A stretch of 64,000 nucleotides of DNA, taken from contig NZ_JAQIOZ010000006.1 in NCBI RefSeq assembly GCF_028023675.1, forward strand, positions 1 to 64,000. The letters run 5' to 3'. Shown piece by piece: positions 6,829 through 14,445 of this stretch. The position numbers were made by a program, and so were the translations under genes. Position 1 is the stretch's first letter. Each line of letters opens with the position of its first letter. Source of the DNA: Primorskyibacter aestuariivivens. GTDB lineage: Bacteria; Pseudomonadota; Alphaproteobacteria; Rhodobacterales; Rhodobacteraceae. The notes beneath the pieces were generated by a model. That model saw only the letters and a program-made list of their open reading frames with translations, did no database searches and was not told the DNA's origin.

Positions 6829-6882
6829 CGGCTTTTCGGTTTCTGAGGCGAAGAGACTCACGAAACCGCCGCCGAAAAGCCG
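6829..6882. repeat. Long inverted repeat upstream of the initiator gene
   Basis: CGGCTTTTCGG (6829-6839) pairs perfectly with CCGAAAAGCCG (6872-6882), and an inner GGTTTC/GAAACC pair (6838-6843 and 6862-6867) strengthens the structure. It lies in the 222-base gap between the initiator gene and the tRNA. Such repeats occur at oriT, oriV and recombination sites; which one this is cannot be told from sequence alone. Confidence 0.5.
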
Positions 6883-6904
6883 CATAATCCGGATCAAATC
6901 CGGA

Positions 6905-6925
6905 CCGGCCCTGACTGAAGGCCGG
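6905..6925. repeat. Hairpin next to the tRNA 3' end
   Basis: CCGGCC (6905-6910) and GGCCGG (6920-6925) enclose a 9-base loop. It could end tRNA-Pro transcription, which runs leftward, but no T-run follows. It may instead belong to the element's origin or attachment region. Confidence 0.35.
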
Positions 6926-6954
6926 AACAGCACACGCTAAATCATTGAAATTAT

Positions 6955-7031
6955 TGGTCGGAGTGAGAGGATTCGAACCTCCGGCCCCTGCCTCCCGAAG
7001 ACAGTGCTCTACCAGGCTGAGCTACACTCCG
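6955..7031 (-). tRNA. tRNA-Pro (anticodon CGG)
   Basis: The 77-nt cloverleaf on the minus strand has acceptor stem CGGAGTG/CACTCCG, a D-arm with AGCTCAGCCTGGTAGAGC, an anticodon stem CTGTC/GGCAG around loop TTCGGGA (CGG at loop positions 3-5), a T-arm with GGTTCGAATCC and an encoded CCA end. It reads CCG proline codons. The 3' end points at the mobile island, which fits use of the tRNA 3' half as an integration site. Confidence 0.96.
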
Positions 7032-7075
7032 ACCGTGACGCGCGGAGTATATAAACTTCTGCCCTTTGGCAAGGG

Positions 7076-8014
7076 TCAGTTTGGCGTGTTTTTGTTGCGC
7101 AGAAATGGCGAGATCCGGAATGACGTCGGATAGGCGCGGGAGCGGGTGCGCAGCACCGGGGTTTGCGAGTCCGGGCCGCGATGGCTTTCGCGGGCGACGA
7201 TGTAGATGCCCGAGGCGATGATGATCCCGGCACCGATGACCGTGGCCACATCCACGCTTTCGCCAAAGATGAAATAGCCAAAGATCGTGGCCCAGATGAT
7301 CTGGGAATATTGCATCGGGGCAACCAGCGCGGCCTCGGACCGTTTATAGGCTCCGATCAGGAAGATACCGGCGATAAAACCCATCACCGAGATCAGTCCG
7401 ATGCCGCCCATATCGAGCAAGGGCATGGGTTCGTAGACCGGGATCATCAGCACCGCCATCAGCAGGAAATTCGCCGCCAGCGGGTAGAGCAGCAAGACCA
7501 CGGAGCGTTCTTCCCGCCCGACTTTGCGCACGATGATCGAGGCCATGGCCCCGAACACCGCTGACCCCATCGCCGCGAAATGGCCCGATGACAGCGGCGC
7601 CGATCCCGGGCGCAGCACCACGATCACACCGATCAGACCGACGAGTACGGCCAATCCACGCCGCCAGCCGACCTTTTCCCCCAGCATCGGGATCGACAGC
7701 AGTGTGATGAGCAGGGGTGACGCAAAGAGAATCGCGTAGGTCTGGGCCAGAGGCAGTACCGAAAACGCATAAAAGGCGCACATGCCGTTGATCACGGCGC
7801 AGGTAGTGCGAATGATGGTCCAGCCGGGATGAACGGGGCGAAGATTGGCCTGCGCCGTGTCCTTGATCAGCATGAAGGTGACCAGCGGAAAAGACATCAG
7901 CGTCGCGAAAAAGATGATCTGAAATGGTGAATAGGTGGCGCCCAGATGCTTGATCACCACGTCATGGGTGGCAAAGATCGCAAAGGCGATAAGGGCGAAG
8001 AAAGAGCCTTGCAT
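7076..8014 (-). CDS. EamA/DMT-family membrane transporter
   Basis: The 312-residue inner-membrane protein has about ten hydrophobic segments arranged as two EamA repeats (first repeat from FFALIAFAIFATHDVVIKHLG, second from FAAMGSAVFGAMASIIVRKVG). Drug/metabolite transporters of this type export small metabolites, but the substrate cannot be told. A hydrophilic tail of about 35 residues (from RESHRGPD) follows the last membrane helix. It stands alone beside tRNA-Pro on the same strand and is the first clearly chromosomal gene right of the island. Confidence 0.88.
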   Translation of the reverse strand: MQGSFFALIAFAIFATHDVVIKHLGATYSPFQIIFFATLMSFPLVTFMLIKDTAQANLRPVHPGWTIIRTTCAVINGMCAFYAFSVLPLAQTYAILFASPLLITLLSIPMLGEKVGWRRGLAVLVGLIGVIVVLRPGSAPLSSGHFAAMGSAVFGAMASIIVRKVGREERSVVLLLYPLAANFLLMAVLMIPVYEPMPLLDMGGIGLISVMGFIAGIFLIGAYKRSEAALVAPMQYSQIIWATIFGYFIFGESVDVATVIGAGIIIASGIYIVARESHRGPDSQTPVLRTRSRAYPTSFRISPFLRNKNTPN

Positions 8015-8096
8015 GGGGCGCGTCCGGAGAATGAGATCACGTTAGCGCTACCTCATACATCATGAGGGGACAAGGCGTCCGGTCAAATGATTTCGC

Positions 8097-8483
8097 TTAT
8101 GGGCAGGGATCGACCTGCCAACCGGTCATGTCCCTACGCCCGCATTTCTGGCGGAAGCCATAGGCGACAAGTTCCCAACGCCAATCCTCGGTGCGGCGCA
8201 GATCAAAGCGTTTCTGGATCGCGCTGACGGAATCGTCCGCCACCCCGTTTTCGGTGACTTCAACAGTCAGAAGCCCATCGTCGGAGAACCCTGCAGTCAC
8301 CTGGAGGGACGCATTGCCGCCTTCTTCCGGGAAGGACATCACCCAGTCCTGCACGTAGCTCATGGGCTGGTCGACAATCGTGGTCTCGGGGGTACGGAAA
8401 TTGGAATAGCCGGGAAGTGTGGGGATGCCATCCGCAATAGCAGGCGTGGCAAGGGTGGCGCAAATAATCAGGGTGCGGAACAT
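8097..8483 (-). CDS. Small secreted protein of unknown function
   Basis: The 128-residue product starts with a clear signal peptide (MFRTLIICATLATPAIADG, cleavage probably after AIA). The mature part is a compact, strand-rich domain with two cysteines near the C-terminus (QKCGRRDMTGWQVDPCP) that could form a disulfide in the periplasm. It is followed by a gap and then leuB on the same strand. I do not recognise the family; similar short periplasmic proteins are common in Rhodobacteraceae genomes. Confidence 0.75.
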   Translation of the reverse strand: MFRTLIICATLATPAIADGIPTLPGYSNFRTPETTIVDQPMSYVQDWVMSFPEEGGNASLQVTAGFSDDGLLTVEVTENGVADDSVSAIQKRFDLRRTEDWRWELVAYGFRQKCGRRDMTGWQVDPCP

Positions 8484-8557
8484 GGACTACCTTTCGAAAA
8501 TGGGCTGGCCCAAGCCTAGCCCATCCCCGAAAGGCAATCCGTGTTTAGATCACAGTC

Positions 8558-9664
8558 TCAGAGCGATGCGTCCAGCGCGCCAAGGATCGCGTCGCCCATC
8601 TCGGACGTGCTGACCGGGGTCACGCCCTCTTCGCCGAGCAGGTCTGCGGTACGCTTGCCGTCGGCCAGCACCTGTTCCACGGCAGCTTCAAGCCGGTCTG
8701 CCTCGTCACCTTGGTCGAAGGAGTAGCGCAGCGCCATGGCGAAGCTGAGGATACAGGCGATCGGGTTGGCCTTACCTTGTCCTGCGATATCGGGGGCGGA
8801 GCCGTGCACCGGCTCGTAAAGCGCCTTGGGACGGCCATTGGCCATCGGCGCGCCCAGAGAGGCGGAGGGCAGCATGCCGAGCGAACCGGTCAGCATGGCG
8901 GCGGCGTCGGACAGCAGATCGCCGAACAGGTTGTCGGTCACGATCACATCGAACTGTTTGGGCCAGCGGCAGAGCTGCATGGCACCTGCGTCAGCATACA
9001 TGTGGCTCAGTTCGACATCGGAATATTCCGCCTGATGCACTTCGGTCACCACGTCGCGCCACAGGATGCCGGATTCCATCACATTGGCCTTCTCCATCGA
9101 GCAGACCTTGTTGCTCCGCTTGCGGGCCAGTTCAAAGGCAGACCGCGCGACGCGGGCAATCTCGGATTCGGTATAGCGCTGGGTGTTGATGCCGACGCGC
9201 TCATTGCCTTCCTTGATGATGCCGCGCGGCTCACCAAAGTAGATGCCGGAGGTCAGTTCGCGCACGATCATGATGTCGAGCCCGGCGACCACGTCTTTTT
9301 TCAGCGAGGAGAAATCGGCCAGCGCGTCAAAGCATTGCGCGGGGCGCAGGTTCGCGAACAGGTCCATTTCCTTGCGCAGGCGCAGAAGGCCGCGCTCAGG
9401 CTTTACGCTAAAATCCAGATTGTCGTATTTCGGCCCGCCCACGGCACCCAAAAGGACGGCGTCCACTTCCTGCGCCTTGGCCATCGTGTCATCATGCAGC
9501 GGCGTGCCGTGCTTGTCATAGGCAGAGCCGCCGACGAGATCGTGGCTCACCTCAAACTTCAGCCCACGTTTGTCGCCGTACCAGTCGATGATGCGGGACA
9601 CTTCGGCCATGACCTCGGGGCCGATACCGTCACCGGGCAGGATAAGAAGGGAAGGCGTGCTCAT
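8558..9664 (-). CDS. leuB: 3-isopropylmalate dehydrogenase
   Basis: LeuB oxidatively decarboxylates 3-isopropylmalate to 2-ketoisocaproate with NAD+, the third step of leucine synthesis, in the cytoplasm. The 368-residue length is typical. Signatures are [10 protein letters not shown] (residues 8-17), [10 protein letters not shown] (substrate site), the metal-binding [13 protein letters not shown] segment, and [17 protein letters not shown] (NAD site). It is separated from leuCD by about 4 kb containing LysR, epimerase and envelope genes, so it is transcribed apart from them. Confidence 0.97.
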   Translation of the reverse strand: MSTPSLLILPGDGIGPEVMAEVSRIIDWYGDKRGLKFEVSHDLVGGSAYDKHGTPLHDDTMAKAQEVDAVLLGAVGGPKYDNLDFSVKPERGLLRLRKEMDLFANLRPAQCFDALADFSSLKKDVVAGLDIMIVRELTSGIYFGEPRGIIKEGNERVGINTQRYTESEIARVARSAFELARKRSNKVCSMEKANVMESGILWRDVVTEVHQAEYSDVELSHMYADAGAMQLCRWPKQFDVIVTDNLFGDLLSDAAAMLTGSLGMLPSASLGAPMANGRPKALYEPVHGSAPDIAGQGKANPIACILSFAMALRYSFDQGDEADRLEAAVEQVLADGKRTADLLGEEGVTPVSTSEMGDAILGALDASL

Positions 9665-9723
9665 GGGCTTTGGTCCTTTGTGTGACTACGTTGCGCACCG
9701 CCTAGCCAAACCCTGCCCCATGG

Positions 9724-10620
9724 TCAAGAAACGAAGGGCAGAAGCCCGTCCCGCAGCCGGTCCCAGATCAGCGCGATACGCGGCGATTTTCGCAGGCTCT
9801 GATGCGCCGCGAGCCAGAGCGGCAGGCCAGGCAGCGGCATCTCGGGGAAGAGTCGCACAAGGTCAGGATAGCGTTTGGCCACATTGCATTGTGCAAAGCC
9901 AACGCCGCACCCCGCAAGCACCAGTTCGAAATAGACCGAATGCAGGTCGCAGCGCGTCGAGAACCAGTCACGGTCCACGTCCCACCCGGCCTGTCGCATG
10001 CCCCGGATGATCAGTTCCGAGCGATCATAGCCCACGAAATCCAGCTTGCTCAGGTCTTCCATGCTTTTGGGATGGCCGACATGGTCGAGATAGGCGCGGC
10101 TGGCATAAACCCCCAAGGGCGCGTCGCCCAGATGTTGGGTTACGATATCAAGCTGTTCGGTACGATACATGCGTACCGCGATATCGGCCTCGCGGAACAA
10201 CAGGTTGTCGCTCGCGTCGCTGGGAGCCAGCTCGATCTTGAGCTCCGGAACCTCCCGCCGAAGCTTGGCGATAATCGGGGGGAGCAGGTGATGCGCGGTG
10301 AACACGCTGGCGGTGATCCGGACCGTCCCGGCCATGTCACTGGCGCGCCCGGCGGCGGTCAGTTCGATCTGCCGGGCCGCTTCGCGCATGGCCTGTGCCG
10401 GTCCAAGAAGCGCGGCCCCTTCGGAGGTCAGGGTCAGCCCCTTTGAGTGCCGGTCAAACAGGGTGAGGGACAGCGCATCCTCCATCTGCCGGATCTGGCG
10501 GCTAACGGTGGGCTGGCTGGAGCGCAGGGCGCGGGCCGCGGCGGAGAAAGACCCGGTATCCGCGACCGTCACAAAGGTCTCGATCAGGGTCCAGTCAAGT
10601 GAGGTGAGGGATTTATCCAT
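9724..10620 (-). CDS. LysR-family transcriptional regulator
   Basis: The 298-residue protein has an N-terminal winged helix (LIETFVTVADTGSFSAAARALRSSQPTVSRQIRQME, residues 12-47) and a periplasmic-binding-protein-like effector domain from about residue 93. It is divergent from the NAD-dependent epimerase gene, the usual layout for a LysR protein controlling its neighbour. A 14-bp direct repeat overlaps its start codon and recurs 42 bases further on, so autoregulation is likely. The inducer is unknown. Confidence 0.92.
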   Translation of the reverse strand: MDKSLTSLDWTLIETFVTVADTGSFSAAARALRSSQPTVSRQIRQMEDALSLTLFDRHSKGLTLTSEGAALLGPAQAMREAARQIELTAAGRASDMAGTVRITASVFTAHHLLPPIIAKLRREVPELKIELAPSDASDNLLFREADIAVRMYRTEQLDIVTQHLGDAPLGVYASRAYLDHVGHPKSMEDLSKLDFVGYDRSELIIRGMRQAGWDVDRDWFSTRCDLHSVYFELVLAGCGVGFAQCNVAKRYPDLVRLFPEMPLPGLPLWLAAHQSLRKSPRIALIWDRLRDGLLPFVS

Positions 10621-10669
10621 TCATATGTGAATATCATAGCGTCATATTTTGGCAATATCCATTCATATG
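10614..10669. promoter_or_regulatory. Paired 14-bp direct repeats in the LysR/epimerase divergent promoter
   Basis: TATCCATTCATATG occurs at 10614-10627 and again at 10656-10669, exactly 42 bases (four helical turns) apart. The first copy spans the LysR start codon; the second lies 44 bases before the epimerase gene. A regulator bound to both copies would lie on one DNA face. The LysR protein is the natural candidate. Confidence 0.6.
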
Positions 10670-10712
10670 ATGCGCACCTAACGTCTCCTGAGATTTTGCA
10701 GGAGAGCATAAC

Positions 10713-11651
10713 ATGTCTGGTACAGCACTCATTCTTGGCGGCTCGGGCCGTTTCGGGCGTCACATGGCGGCGGAGCTTTGGAACAAAGGCTGGACCGTTC
10801 GCCAGTTTGATCGCGCACGCGATGAGCTTGCGCAGGCGGCTCAGGGTGTTGATGTCATCGTCAACGGCTGGAACCCGCCCTATCACAAATGGCAGTCCGA
10901 CCTGCCGGGACAGACCGATGCCATCATTGCCGCCGCACGCGCCAGCGGCGCGCGGGTGGTGCAGGCGGCAAACGTTTATGTGTTTGGCGAAGGCAATGGC
11001 GGCGCGTTCGGGCCGGATCATCCGCATAAGGCCACGAACCCGCTGGGGCGCATCCGCATGGAGATGGAAGCCAAGCTATACGCTTCTGACGTCCCGCTCC
11101 TGATCCTGCGGTCCGGTGACTACCTTGATACCGAGGCTTCGGGAAACTGGTTCGACCGTTTGATCACCAAGCCGCTGGCCAAGGGGCGGATCGCCTATCC
11201 CGGCGACCCGGATGTGCCACATGCATGGGCGTTTCTGCCCGATGTTGCGCGGATGGGGGCAAGCTTTCTGGCGCGGGATGACCTTCCCCATCAGCTTGAG
11301 GTCACAACGGCGGATTACACCCTGAGCGGTCGGGACATGGCCGCGGCCCTTGGCGAGATTTTGGGCCGCGACATTCGCGTCACGCCGTTTGCGTGGTGGC
11401 AATTGCATCTTGCGCGGCCGGTCATGCCGATCCTGAAGGGTGTGATCGAGATGCGCTATCTCTGGAGTCGACCGCACTGGATGGATGACAGCGCGTGGCG
11501 GGCATGGTGCACCGGCTTTCAGCCGACGCCATTGGTCGAAGCGCTGTCGCAATGCGCCGGGGTCAGCGATCTGTTGGCCAGACAAGATCAACCCAGACCA
11601 GCCCATGACGGCTTGCCTGTGCAGCAACGCTCTCAGGCTCCGGCCAGATAA
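10713..11651 (+). CDS. NAD-dependent epimerase/dehydratase-like protein
   Basis: The 312-residue protein has an N-terminal Rossmann fold with the nucleotide motif ILGGSGRFGRHMA (residues 7-19) and looks like an atypical short-chain dehydrogenase. The usual YxxxK pair is not evident: the expected position reads NPLGRIRMEMEAK, with the lysine but no tyrosine, so catalysis may differ. It is divergent from the LysR gene, which probably controls it. Its last 89 bases overlap the end of the convergent endonuclease/phosphatase-family gene. The substrate is unknown. Confidence 0.8.
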   Translation: MSGTALILGGSGRFGRHMAAELWNKGWTVRQFDRARDELAQAAQGVDVIVNGWNPPYHKWQSDLPGQTDAIIAAARASGARVVQAANVYVFGEGNGGAFGPDHPHKATNPLGRIRMEMEAKLYASDVPLLILRSGDYLDTEASGNWFDRLITKPLAKGRIAYPGDPDVPHAWAFLPDVARMGASFLARDDLPHQLEVTTADYTLSGRDMAAALGEILGRDIRVTPFAWWQLHLARPVMPILKGVIEMRYLWSRPHWMDDSAWRAWCTGFQPTPLVEALSQCAGVSDLLARQDQPRPAHDGLPVQQRSQAPAR

Positions 11652-12681
11652 TACCGTTGTCACGCACGGTCAGATCTGCGGAAGGAAGCACATAGTCCAC
11701 CCGCAGATCCCCGGGCGCGGGCTCGTCCCAGTTGGCGGTGTCGAGCGCTGGGTCGCCCGACTGGCCCGGCCCTTGCGGCGGGTCGGCGTGATCGCGGCGC
11801 GGTTCGGGGTCTTGCAGCCGTGGATCGCTGAGCAGCTCCATAATGGCTTCATGCCGTCCTTCACCGTCCACGGGATCAAGATTGGCGGTTCCCATCAGCG
11901 CGTAGGGACCCGGCAAGACCGGCCCAATCGCGCCATCGAGGTAATGCTGCCAGAAGCGGATTTCGTCATGATTGCGCCGCCCGTTGCGGTCCTCTGGCCC
12001 GTCAAAAACCGGCGGGGTCGCGTGAAAGGCGAGGATCGTAATAGGGCCGCCGGGGGTCTCGACCGGCACCACCCAATGCGCGGCGCTGGACAGGCGCTGC
12101 ACGTCGCGCAGTTCGGGCGGAAGAACCGCACCCGTGATCAACGCATCGGGCAAGTCGGCCCAGAGAAAAGACGAGAAATCCTGCGCATGTTCAAGGTTCA
12201 GAGGATAGCGTGACAGCAAGGCCATTGCGCCATCACCGGTGAACCGCCCGAACCCGTGCGAATCCTCGGCCTCGCCCAGTCGTCTGTCGCCATCCAGATC
12301 CGCGCTGCTGTCCAGCCCGGCGTTTTGCGGGGGCGCGTAGGCATGGGAATAGTCCAGCCCGACATCCGTCAAGGCCGCCCGCAGGGCGTCGAGGGTCAGG
12401 TGACCCGCATCGTGATCAAGATCGGTCAGCAGCACGATGTCGGGCGATGCCTTTGCCATGATGTGGACGAAACCGATGATCTGTGGGTCATCTCCGCGCT
12501 GCAAGTCCCGCAGCAATAGGCCGGGGCCGTCCCGGCTCAGGTCAGTGTGATAGGTCGCGATACGAAGCGTGTCGGCCTGGGCAATCCCGCCCATCAGGCA
12601 CAGCGCCGCGATCAGCCCGCGTGTTGTGCCCGCGCATAGGCGCGCCGCCGCTTTTCCTCGATAAGCTCGGCGACGCGGCAC
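11563..12681 (-). CDS. Secreted endonuclease/exonuclease/phosphatase (EEP) family protein
   Basis: The EEP fold is visible from RIATYHT (start of the domain), SPDIVLLTDLDHD, ALLSRYPL, ILAFHATPP and ALMGTANLDPVDGEGR to a final RVDYVLPS. These are the usual metal and phosphate positions of DNase I-like hydrolases. A signal peptide-like stretch ends in GGIAQA. The start is uncertain: GTG 12681 gives 372 residues with a basic n-region, and the first internal ATG would leave almost no signal peptide. It overlaps the upstream membrane gene by 70 bases and the convergent epimerase gene by 89. The substrate (nucleic acid, lipid or other phosphodiester) is unknown. Confidence 0.75.
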   Translation of the reverse strand: MPRRRAYRGKAAARLCAGTTRGLIAALCLMGGIAQADTLRIATYHTDLSRDGPGLLLRDLQRGDDPQIIGFVHIMAKASPDIVLLTDLDHDAGHLTLDALRAALTDVGLDYSHAYAPPQNAGLDSSADLDGDRRLGEAEDSHGFGRFTGDGAMALLSRYPLNLEHAQDFSSFLWADLPDALITGAVLPPELRDVQRLSSAAHWVVPVETPGGPITILAFHATPPVFDGPEDRNGRRNHDEIRFWQHYLDGAIGPVLPGPYALMGTANLDPVDGEGRHEAIMELLSDPRLQDPEPRRDHADPPQGPGQSGDPALDTANWDEPAPGDLRVDYVLPSADLTVRDNGIIWPEPESVAAQASRHGLVWVDLVWPTDR

Positions 12682-13439
12682 ATGGCGATGCCGCGCATGA
12701 TCATGCTGGCGGGGATAAAGGCCCATGCCACCATGGTCCACACAAAGCTTTGGGATTCAAGCAGGGAAAAGTCGTTCACCAGCCCCGAGGCCACGCGGAA
12801 GGCGAATGGCATGAGGTAGGGCAGCAGGACTCCCGCCGCAATGTTGACATAGCCATCCCGGCGCAACCGCGGCAACACATCTCCGCCCCGCGTCGGGTCG
12901 AACAGGGGCAGGTTCACCCAGACATTGAAGGCACCGTTGCGCGACGGCCAGTCATAGAGATGGACCAACATGACAAAGGACACCAGCGCACAGATCGACA
13001 AGGCATAGCAAAGCGCAGCCGCATCACGTGCCAGTTCCAGTTGTGCCACCGATGTATCCGCCGGCATGCCAAGAACAAAGATGCGGACCGGTGAATAAGG
13101 AATGTCCAGCAGACGCCCCAGAGTGGATGCGCCTTCGCTGACCACATGGCCAAGAAAGCCGGGAGCTACGGTATTACGGGCCAGAAAAGTTATGCTCAGC
13201 ACGATCATGAGCAACATGGCAAACCGCATACGGTTGAACGGGGGTGCGTGCCGGAATTCGGTGAAGCTTGGATAGGATGACACGTATTCAAGAAACACGA
13301 ACATCGCTGCCAGCATGGCCACAAGAACCGAGACTTGGGCCGCGTCAGCATCAATCATGGGCAACATCAGGGCCGGTATCATGACGACACATGCCACAAG
13401 CATGCCGCGTATGGCCGCACTGATGATGCGTGAAATCAC
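12612..13439 (-). CDS. Multi-spanning membrane protein of unknown function
   Basis: The 275-residue product has about six hydrophobic helices (for example VACVVMIPALMLPMI, VSVLVAMLAAMFVFLEYV, MLLMIVLSITFLA, ALCYALSICALVSFVMLV) and a basic C-terminus. GTG 13439 with GAAGGGAA upstream is preferred over the TTG at 13457. It is followed by, and overlaps, the secreted EEP-family gene, so the two are probably co-expressed at the envelope. I recognise no family motif. Confidence 0.75.
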   Translation of the reverse strand: MISRIISAAIRGMLVACVVMIPALMLPMIDADAAQVSVLVAMLAAMFVFLEYVSSYPSFTEFRHAPPFNRMRFAMLLMIVLSITFLARNTVAPGFLGHVVSEGASTLGRLLDIPYSPVRIFVLGMPADTSVAQLELARDAAALCYALSICALVSFVMLVHLYDWPSRNGAFNVWVNLPLFDPTRGGDVLPRLRRDGYVNIAAGVLLPYLMPFAFRVASGLVNDFSLLESQSFVWTMVAWAFIPASMIMRGIAMCRVAELIEEKRRRAYARAQHAG

Positions 13440-13754
13440 TGCCCGTTCCCTTCGCAATGGACGGATGCGATACGATGCCGCGTCCTTGTTCCATAGTCTC
13501 GCCGCTTGGGTGCGCGGCCTGCCTCATTCTTGCCCAATTCTTGCCCCTTTTCGGTCGCTGTCTCAACCGTCCGTTAAAGGAAACGAAACTTTTGCGGCGA
13601 TTTCATGGGGTAAGTGGTGCGCGATTGCATCATTGCCGGGGCAGAAAAATGTCAATGATATCAGCCCCCACCATATGTTGTGGGGGTCGTGCAGCTTGCT
13701 ACAATAAACGATGGCGCAGCCTTGCCGCGCCATCGTCTGAATTCAGGTCAGGGA
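13440..13754. other. 315-base intergenic region between the membrane gene and leuD
   Basis: It holds the leuD terminator (13702-13735), a second hairpin CCCCCAC/GTGGGGG (13665-13671 and 13680-13686), and on the minus strand a TTGACA (13655-13650) that could be the -35 of the membrane-protein operon with a weak TGATGC 17 bases on. Nothing else was recognised. Confidence 0.5.
13702..13735 (-). terminator. Rho-independent terminator of leuCD
   Basis: On the minus strand CGATGGCGC and GCGCCATCG form a 9-bp stem around GGCAAGGCT, followed by TTTATTG. It lies 20 bases after the leuD stop. Confidence 0.8.
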
Positions 13755-14360
13755 TCAGACCCAGGGACGTGCCTGGCTGGCTTCGGCCTCGAACGCGTCG
13801 ATCGAGGCGGCCTTTTCCATGGTCAGACCAATGTCGTCCAGGCCATTGAGCAGGCAGTGTTTCTTGAACGGGTCAACATCGAAATTGATCGTGCCGCCAT
13901 CCGGGCCCTGAATCGTCTGGTTTTCAAGATCCACGGTGACCACGGCATTGGCACCGCGTTCTGCGTCATCCATCAGCTTGTCCACATCTTCCTGCGGCAG
14001 AACGATGGGCAGGATGCCGTTCTTGAAGCAGTTGTTGTAGAAGATGTCGGCGAAAGACGTGGATATCACGCAGCGAATGCCGAAATCGGCAATCGCCCAG
14101 GGCGCGTGTTCGCGCGACGAGCCGCAGCCGAAATTGTCGCCCGCGATCAGGATCTTGGTCTCGCGGTATTGCGGTTTGTTCAGCACGAAATCCGGGATCT
14201 CGTTGCCCTGACGGTCATAGCGCATCTCGTCAAAGAGGTTCACGCCAAGGCCCGAACGCTTGATGGTCTTGAGAAAGACCTTGGGGATGATCATGTCGGT
14301 GTCGATATTGACCAGCGGCATGGGCGCCGCGATCCCGGTGAGTTTGGTGAATTTTTCCAT
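13755..14360 (-). CDS. leuD: 3-isopropylmalate dehydratase small subunit
   Basis: LeuD with LeuC isomerises 2-isopropylmalate to 3-isopropylmalate. The 201 residues match the bacterial small subunit in length. They include [20 protein letters not shown] near the N-terminus and the swivelling-domain motif [17 protein letters not shown] (residues 74-90). It lies downstream of leuC in the same orientation and ends at a clear terminator. Confidence 0.97.
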   Translation of the reverse strand: MEKFTKLTGIAAPMPLVNIDTDMIIPKVFLKTIKRSGLGVNLFDEMRYDRQGNEIPDFVLNKPQYRETKILIAGDNFGCGSSREHAPWAIADFGIRCVISTSFADIFYNNCFKNGILPIVLPQEDVDKLMDDAERGANAVVTVDLENQTIQGPDGGTINFDVDPFKKHCLLNGLDDIGLTMEKAASIDAFEAEASQARPWV

Positions 14361-14380
14361 TGGTCTTGTCCTTGTCGGGC

Positions 14381-14419
14381 GGTGCGCCGTGAATGCGCAC
14401 CCTACGGGGTGGCGTAGGG
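14381..14419. repeat. REP-like tandem hairpins between leuC and leuD
   Basis: GGTGCGC (14381-14387)/GCGCACC (14395-14401) and CCCTACG (14400-14406)/CGTAGGG (14413-14419) form two adjacent, slightly overlapping hairpins in the 85-base leuC-leuD spacer. GTAGGGTGCGC-type palindromes of this kind are, as I recall, common between genes in many proteobacteria. No second copy was spotted in the window. Confidence 0.55.
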
Positions 14420-14445
14420 TGTGCGGTTCCCGCGCACCTGTTCCG

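Larger units (their letters stand above)
1..6954. mobile_element. Integrated mobilizable element or plasmid remnant (right part), abutting tRNA-Pro
   Basis: This stretch carries DNA-modification genes, a toxin-antitoxin-like pair, a full ColE1-type mobilization module and a plasmid-type initiator, and then stops at the 3' end of a tRNA-Pro gene, a classic integration target. Base composition is visibly more A/T-rich in 1-3900 than in the genes right of the tRNA. No integrase and no second copy of the tRNA 3' end were seen, so the left border and recombinase would have to lie before position 1. The right boundary at 6954/6955 is an inference from gene content and the tRNA position. Confidence 0.65.
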
